Below are positions 7,152-10,779 of a DNA stretch of 10,779 nt, piece after piece (the first letter of the stretch is position 1; the number at the start of each line of letters is the position of its first letter). Under the pieces are notes generated by a model. That model was not told the origin of the DNA, did not search any database, and saw only the letters and a program-made list of their open reading frames with translations. The position numbers and the translations under genes are program-made. Origin of the DNA: an uncultured Ruminococcus sp. (GTDB taxonomy: Bacteria > Bacillota > Clostridia > Oscillospirales > Ruminococcaceae); contig CAMCOJ010000042.1 in assembly GCA_945876405.1 (NCBI GenBank), positions 1-10,779 on the forward strand. The letters run 5' to 3'.

Positions 7152-7691
7152 TTATTTGAAAAACAGAGGAAGCTTTTCAAGAAATACTATATCTGTTCTG
7201 TCTGCAGCATCGCCTTCTGCAAGTACAGCACAGCTCTGAACGTGTATTCCCTCTGCCTTTTCAATAAGTCTTTCCATCGCAGAAAGTGATTCGCCTGTAC
7301 TGATTACATCGTCAACAACAAGCACTCTCTTTCCCCTTATCACAGCAGCCTTCTCATCACCAAGGTGAAGCATCTGCTCGTCCTTTGTTGTGATTGACTT
7401 AACATTTACACTTATCGGATTGGTCATATAAACCTTTACGGATTTTCTTGCAACTACATAAGGCTTTCCTGACTGACGTGACATTTCGTATGCAAGCGGT
7501 ATACCCTTGGCTTCGGATGTGAGAATAACATCAAAATCTGAAACCTTCTTAAGAAGTTCCTCTGCGCATTTTACGGTAAGTTCAACGTCTGAAAACATGA
7601 TAAATGCAGCTATGTCAAGCCTGTCATTTACCGGATATCTTGTCAGTTCCCTTGTAAGTCCTGCAACATTAAGTGTGTATTTTTCAGACAT
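7152..7691 (-). CDS. PurR/Xpt-like type I phosphoribosyltransferase
   Basis: This cytosolic PRTase-fold protein of 179 residues has the PRPP-binding motif VLVVDDVISTGES at 123-135. The segment VILTSEAKGIPLAYE (55-69), then VVARKSVKVYM (79-89) and ISVNVKSITTKDEQMLHL (93-110), resembles by recall the effector domain of the purine repressor PurR of Gram-positives and xanthine PRTase, more than classical adenine PRTase. Such proteins are often annotated as apt. It has no N-terminal winged helix, so it is not a complete PurR. A purine salvage role (base plus PRPP to nucleotide) is likely; the base cannot be decided, so I give no symbol. The ATG has AGGGGGA about 7 nt upstream, and the gene starts 2 bp after the HIT stop, implying co-translation. 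comEC follows after 21 bp. Confidence 0.85.
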   Translation of the reverse strand: MSEKYTLNVAGLTRELTRYPVNDRLDIAAFIMFSDVELTVKCAEELLKKVSDFDVILTSEAKGIPLAYEMSRQSGKPYVVARKSVKVYMTNPISVNVKSITTKDEQMLHLGDEKAAVIRGKRVLVVDDVISTGESLSAMERLIEKAEGIHVQSCAVLAEGDAADRTDIVFLEKLPLFFK

Positions 7692-7693
7692 AA

Positions 7694-8041
7694 TCAGTCC
7701 CCCTGAGCTGCGCTCCAGCCAAGCTGCTTGCCGCCTATAACATGGAAATGAAGGTGCTTGACTGTCTGACCTGCATCATCACCGTTGTTTGTGATAACCC
7801 TGTATCCGCCTTCAAGCCCCATTTCCTTAGTAACCTTTGCTATTACTTCAAAAATATGTGCAATAACAGCTGAGTTTTCAGGTGTTACCGCAGCTGCACC
7901 TGAGATGTGCTGCTTTGGAATAACAAGAAAATGAACAGGTGCTATCGGTGAGATGTCGTGAAATGCGTATACCATATCATCTTCATATACCTTATTGCTC
8001 GGAATTTCTCCGTTAATAATTTTGCAGAATAAACAATCCAT
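7694..8041 (-). CDS. HIT-family (HinT) purine nucleotide phosphoramidase
   Basis: HinT proteins are small cytosolic dimers that hydrolyse AMP-lysine-type phosphoramidates and acyl or aminoacyl adenylates. The 115-residue product has the full normal length. The N-terminal CLFCKIINGEIPSNKVYED block carries a Zn-ligand-type Cys3-x2-Cys6. IAPVHFLVIPKQHI lies at 33-46, and the catalytic histidine triad HLHFHV is at 96-101 (H96, H98, H100). The C-terminal GGKQLGW is typical of the HinT branch. The ATG at 8041 has AGAGGA a few bases upstream. It lies 72 bp after alaS, with a small hairpin between them, and 2 bp before the phosphoribosyltransferase gene. Because HinT is known to hydrolyse lysyl-AMP made by a tRNA synthetase, the neighbouring alaS suggests a possible link, but this is inference. 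Confidence 0.95.
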   Translation of the reverse strand: MDCLFCKIINGEIPSNKVYEDDMVYAFHDISPIAPVHFLVIPKQHISGAAAVTPENSAVIAHIFEVIAKVTKEMGLEGGYRVITNNGDDAGQTVKHLHFHVIGGKQLGWSAAQGD

Positions 8042-8071
8042 ATTTTTCTTCCTCTCTTAAATACGACACCA

Positions 8072-8095
8072 CCCTCTCCGTAAAAACGAAGAGGG
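8072..8095. other. Intercistronic hairpin between alaS and the HIT gene
   Basis: A 9-bp imperfect stem (8072-8080 with 8087-8095, one C-A mismatch) encloses the 6-nt loop TAAAAA. There is no U-run after it on either strand, so it is not a standard intrinsic terminator. On the minus-strand transcript it lies 18 nt after the alaS stop and about 30 nt before the HIT start. It could be a processing or mRNA-stability element, or chance. Confidence 0.4.
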
Positions 8096-8113
8096 ATAGT
8101 CTGTTATTGTATA

Positions 8114-10735
8114 TTATTTTATAAATGCACCAAGTACGTTTCTGATTTCTGCCATAGCAGCATCTGTCTTTGCAATATCGCCGATTCCGGCCATAGCACT
8201 GTCAGGACGTCCGCCGCCCTTACCGCCTGTAAGAGCAGAGATTTCCTTTGCAATCTTACCTGCATGAGCACCCCTGGCAACAGCACCCTTGCCGCATGAT
8301 ACTGAGAACACGCCGCTTCCGTCATTTACACATGCGAGCACTGCAATGGTATCTTCAGACTTGTCACGGAGCTTATCGCCCATTGTTCTGAGGACATCAT
8401 TCTTAACTCCGTCAACACGTGCAGCAATTACGCTTACACCGTTAAAGTCAAATGCACTGTCAGCAAATGAGCTGATTTTCATCATCGCATTTTCTTCGCT
8501 AACACTCTGAAGTTCCTTTTCAAGTGCCTTGTAGTCATTCATAACCTGAGTACACTTTGAAGTGAGTTCGGCAGCATTCGGTGCCTTGAGTATGGCAGCT
8601 GCTTCATTGATAACTGCGATGTTTTCGTTGAGAAGTTCAAGAACACCTGAACCTGTTACAGCTTCGATACGTCTTACACCGGCTGCAACTGAGTTTTCTG
8701 AAACAATCTTGAAAAGACCAATCTTTGATGTATTGTCAACGTGAGTACCGCCGCAGAATTCAACACTGAAGTTTCCTGCCTTGACTACTCTTACTATGTC
8801 ACCGTATTTTTCTCCGAACAGAGCCATAGCTCCGAGTTTTCTTGCCTCTTCGATAGGCATTTCGTTTGTTTCAACAGGAACTGATGAGAGAATGATTTCA
8901 TTGACTCTGGTTTCAACTGATTTGATTTCTTCAGGTGTTAGTGCGCTGAAGTGTGAGAAGTCAAAACGGCATCTGTCAGGACCGACGAGCTGACCAGCCT
9001 GGTGAACGTGGTCACCCAGAAGTTCTCTGAGAGCAGCCTGAAGAATATGTGCAGAAGTATGGTTCTTCATAGTAGCCTGTCTTCTTGCTGAATCAATCTT
9101 CGCAGTTACTCTGTCGCCCTTCTTTACTGTACCTCTGTCAACTGTACCGATGTGGAGGAAGTGTCCGTCCTCTGTCTTCATAACTGAGTCAACTGAGATT
9201 ACAGCATCGCCAGAGATTGTACCTGTATCACTTACCTGTCCGCCGCTTTCAGCGTAGAAAGGAGTTCTGTCAAGAACGATAACAACGCTTTCGCCTTCGC
9301 CGGCACTTTCCTTTTCTTCCGTACCGCTGTAAACAGCAAGAACTGAAGCTTCATTTTCAGAATCTGTATATCCTGTGAATACTGTCTTTTCAGCATTGAT
9401 CTTTATACTGTTGTCAGCCCATGATGAGCTTGCCTTGGCAGCATGGTCAGCCTTGGCCTTGTTTCTCTGTTCAAGAACAAGTTCCTTGTATCTGTCCATA
9501 TCAATCCTGAGGCCCTTTTCTTCGGCAATTTCGAGTGTAAGGTCGATAGGGAAACCGTAGGTATCGCTGAGCTTGAAGGCATTGTCGCCTGAAAGCACAC
9601 CGTTCTTTGATTCTTCGATGTATTTGTTAAGAAGTTCAAGACCGTTGTCAACTGTCTTCGCGAAGTTTTCTTCTTCGTTCTTTATGATCTTCTTGATGTA
9701 TTCTGCCTTTTCGCGGAGTTCCGGATAAGCATTTTCATTTTCCTGAATAACTGTTTCACAGACTTCATAAAGGAAAGTATCCTTGATTCCGAGAAGTCTT
9801 CCGTGACGTGCCGCACGGCGGAGAAGTCTTCTGAGAACGTAGCCTCTTCCTTCATTTGAAGGCATTACACCGTCACCAACCATGAATGTTGTACTTCTGA
9901 TATGGTCAGTAATTACACGGAGTGAAACATCAGACTTGTCATCAGTGTGGTATTCAACACCTGCGATCCTGCAGATGTGCTTCATTATATTCTGAACAGT
10001 ATCAACTTCAAAGATATTGTCAACGCCCTGCATTACGCATGCAAGTCTTTCAAGACCCATACCTGTGTCGATGTTCTTGTTTTTCATTTCTTCATAGTGA
10101 CCGTTTCCGTCCGAATCAAACTGGCTGAATACAAGGTTCCAGATCTCGATGATTCTGTCACAGTCGCTTGCCTGTTCAAAGTTTTCAAAAGGACCGTAAG
10201 CTTCGCCTCTGTCGAAGTGAATTTCAGAACAAGGACCGCATGGACCTGAACCGTGTTCCCAGAAGTTGTCCTTCTTGCCCAGACGAACGATTTTTTCCTT
10301 AGGAATACCGATCTTGTTCATCCAGATCTGTTCAGCTTCGTCATCACTTTCAAACACTGTTATCCAGAGTTTTTCAGCCGGAATCTCAAGAACTTTTGTA
10401 AGGAATTCCCATGCCCATTCGATAGCTTCGCTCTTGAAGTAATCGCCAAATGAGAAGTTACCGAGCATCTCGAAATATGTACCGTGTCTTGATGTCTTAC
10501 CTACACTCTCAATATCCGGTGTTCTGATACATTTCTGACATGTAGTAACTCTCTTGTTCGGAGGAACTGCCTGTCCGAGAAAGAATTTTTTGAGAGGTGC
10601 CATACCTGAGTTTATGAGAAGAAGGCTGTTGTCACCCTGAGGAATAAGCGGAGCGCTTGCCATTCTTGTGTGCATTTTGCTTTCAAAAAAAGAGAGATAC
10701 TGCTCTCTGAGGTCATTCAATCCACGCCACTGCAT
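8114..10735 (-). CDS. alaS: Alanyl-tRNA synthetase
   Basis: AlaS is a cytosolic class II synthetase that charges tRNA-Ala and edits mischarged Ser and Gly. The 873-residue product is full length and has all domains. The aminoacylation core is N-terminal (NSLLLINSGMAPLKKFF at 36-52, RHGTYFEMLGNFSFGDYF at 83-100, GPCSEIHFDRG at 167-177, NIDTGMGLERL at 221-231). A tRNA-recognition helical region follows. The editing domain has zinc ligands H559, H563, C661 and H665 in HTSAH and CGGTH. The C-terminal DHHA1-type domain carries GGKGGGRPDSAMAG at 837-850. The ATG start gives MQWRGLNDLREQYL, a normal AlaS N-terminus, with AAGGAG about 12 nt upstream (near 10752). It is the first gene of the cluster seen here. 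Any promoter or T-box leader would lie past the right edge and is not visible. Confidence 0.98.
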   Translation of the reverse strand: MQWRGLNDLREQYLSFFESKMHTRMASAPLIPQGDNSLLLINSGMAPLKKFFLGQAVPPNKRVTTCQKCIRTPDIESVGKTSRHGTYFEMLGNFSFGDYFKSEAIEWAWEFLTKVLEIPAEKLWITVFESDDEAEQIWMNKIGIPKEKIVRLGKKDNFWEHGSGPCGPCSEIHFDRGEAYGPFENFEQASDCDRIIEIWNLVFSQFDSDGNGHYEEMKNKNIDTGMGLERLACVMQGVDNIFEVDTVQNIMKHICRIAGVEYHTDDKSDVSLRVITDHIRSTTFMVGDGVMPSNEGRGYVLRRLLRRAARHGRLLGIKDTFLYEVCETVIQENENAYPELREKAEYIKKIIKNEEENFAKTVDNGLELLNKYIEESKNGVLSGDNAFKLSDTYGFPIDLTLEIAEEKGLRIDMDRYKELVLEQRNKAKADHAAKASSSWADNSIKINAEKTVFTGYTDSENEASVLAVYSGTEEKESAGEGESVVIVLDRTPFYAESGGQVSDTGTISGDAVISVDSVMKTEDGHFLHIGTVDRGTVKKGDRVTAKIDSARRQATMKNHTSAHILQAALRELLGDHVHQAGQLVGPDRCRFDFSHFSALTPEEIKSVETRVNEIILSSVPVETNEMPIEEARKLGAMALFGEKYGDIVRVVKAGNFSVEFCGGTHVDNTSKIGLFKIVSENSVAAGVRRIEAVTGSGVLELLNENIAVINEAAAILKAPNAAELTSKCTQVMNDYKALEKELQSVSEENAMMKISSFADSAFDFNGVSVIAARVDGVKNDVLRTMGDKLRDKSEDTIAVLACVNDGSGVFSVSCGKGAVARGAHAGKIAKEISALTGGKGGGRPDSAMAGIGDIAKTDAAMAEIRNVLGAFIK

Positions 10736-10779
10736 AATTAAATAAGACTCCTTTTATAAAAATTTAAAAAATTGATTTT

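Noticed and set aside
8106..8133. Possible promoter for the HIT gene (TACAAT with TTGGTG 16 bp upstream on the minus strand)
   Set aside because: The -35 matches the consensus at only three of six positions and lies inside alaS; too weak to list as a feature.
10736..10779. T-box leader or promoter upstream of alaS
   Set aside because: Only 44 AT-rich bases and the ribosome binding site are present; no T-box or specifier structure can be seen before the window ends.

Overview
The window looks like chromosomal DNA from a low-GC Gram-positive bacterium of the class Clostridia, possibly Ruminococcus or a relative (Oscillospiraceae). This rests on the AT-rich sequence, the strong AGGAGG-type ribosome binding sites, the comEC-holA adjacency also known from Bacillus, and an RNase M5, an enzyme of Gram-positive bacteria. 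The genus is a judgement from general resemblance, not from a database search. I see no rRNA, tRNA, CRISPR array, transposase, integrase or phage gene.

Layout: a lone plus-strand gene, pyrE (orotate phosphoribosyltransferase, 54-707), converges on a long minus-strand cluster. A strong bidirectional terminator (746-781) separates them. In transcription order (right to left) the cluster is alaS (alanyl-tRNA synthetase), a HIT/HinT nucleotide hydrolase, a PurR/Xpt-like purine phosphoribosyltransferase, comEC (DNA-uptake channel), holA (DNA polymerase III delta), rnmV (RNase M5), an MBOAT membrane O-acyltransferase, and a DHHW-family AlgJ/AlgX-like partner. Gaps are -4 to 21 bp, except 72 bp with a small hairpin between alaS and hit. 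The eight genes are probably largely co-transcribed. The alaS promoter and any T-box leader lie beyond the right edge.

Function: the first six genes of the cluster are mostly housekeeping (translation, purine nucleotide handling, DNA uptake, clamp loading, 5S rRNA maturation). The last two form a typical membrane plus extracytoplasmic pair for O-acylating a cell-surface polymer, appended by close spacing and translational-coupling signals. Three start codons needed attention: rnmV uses GTG, the DHHW gene most likely uses TTG (its longer GTG start lies inside the ribosome binding site), and holA starts 27 codons inside the longest open frame.

Points most worth a second look are a sharply bounded GC-rich island (about 820-1015) covering an intergenic repeat-like segment and the last 37 codons of the DHHW gene, a ComEC whose C-terminal metallo-beta-lactamase-like domain has lost its metal-binding motif, and a stand-alone phosphoribosyltransferase resembling the PurR effector domain without its DNA-binding part. 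I found no convincing previously undescribed multi-gene system.
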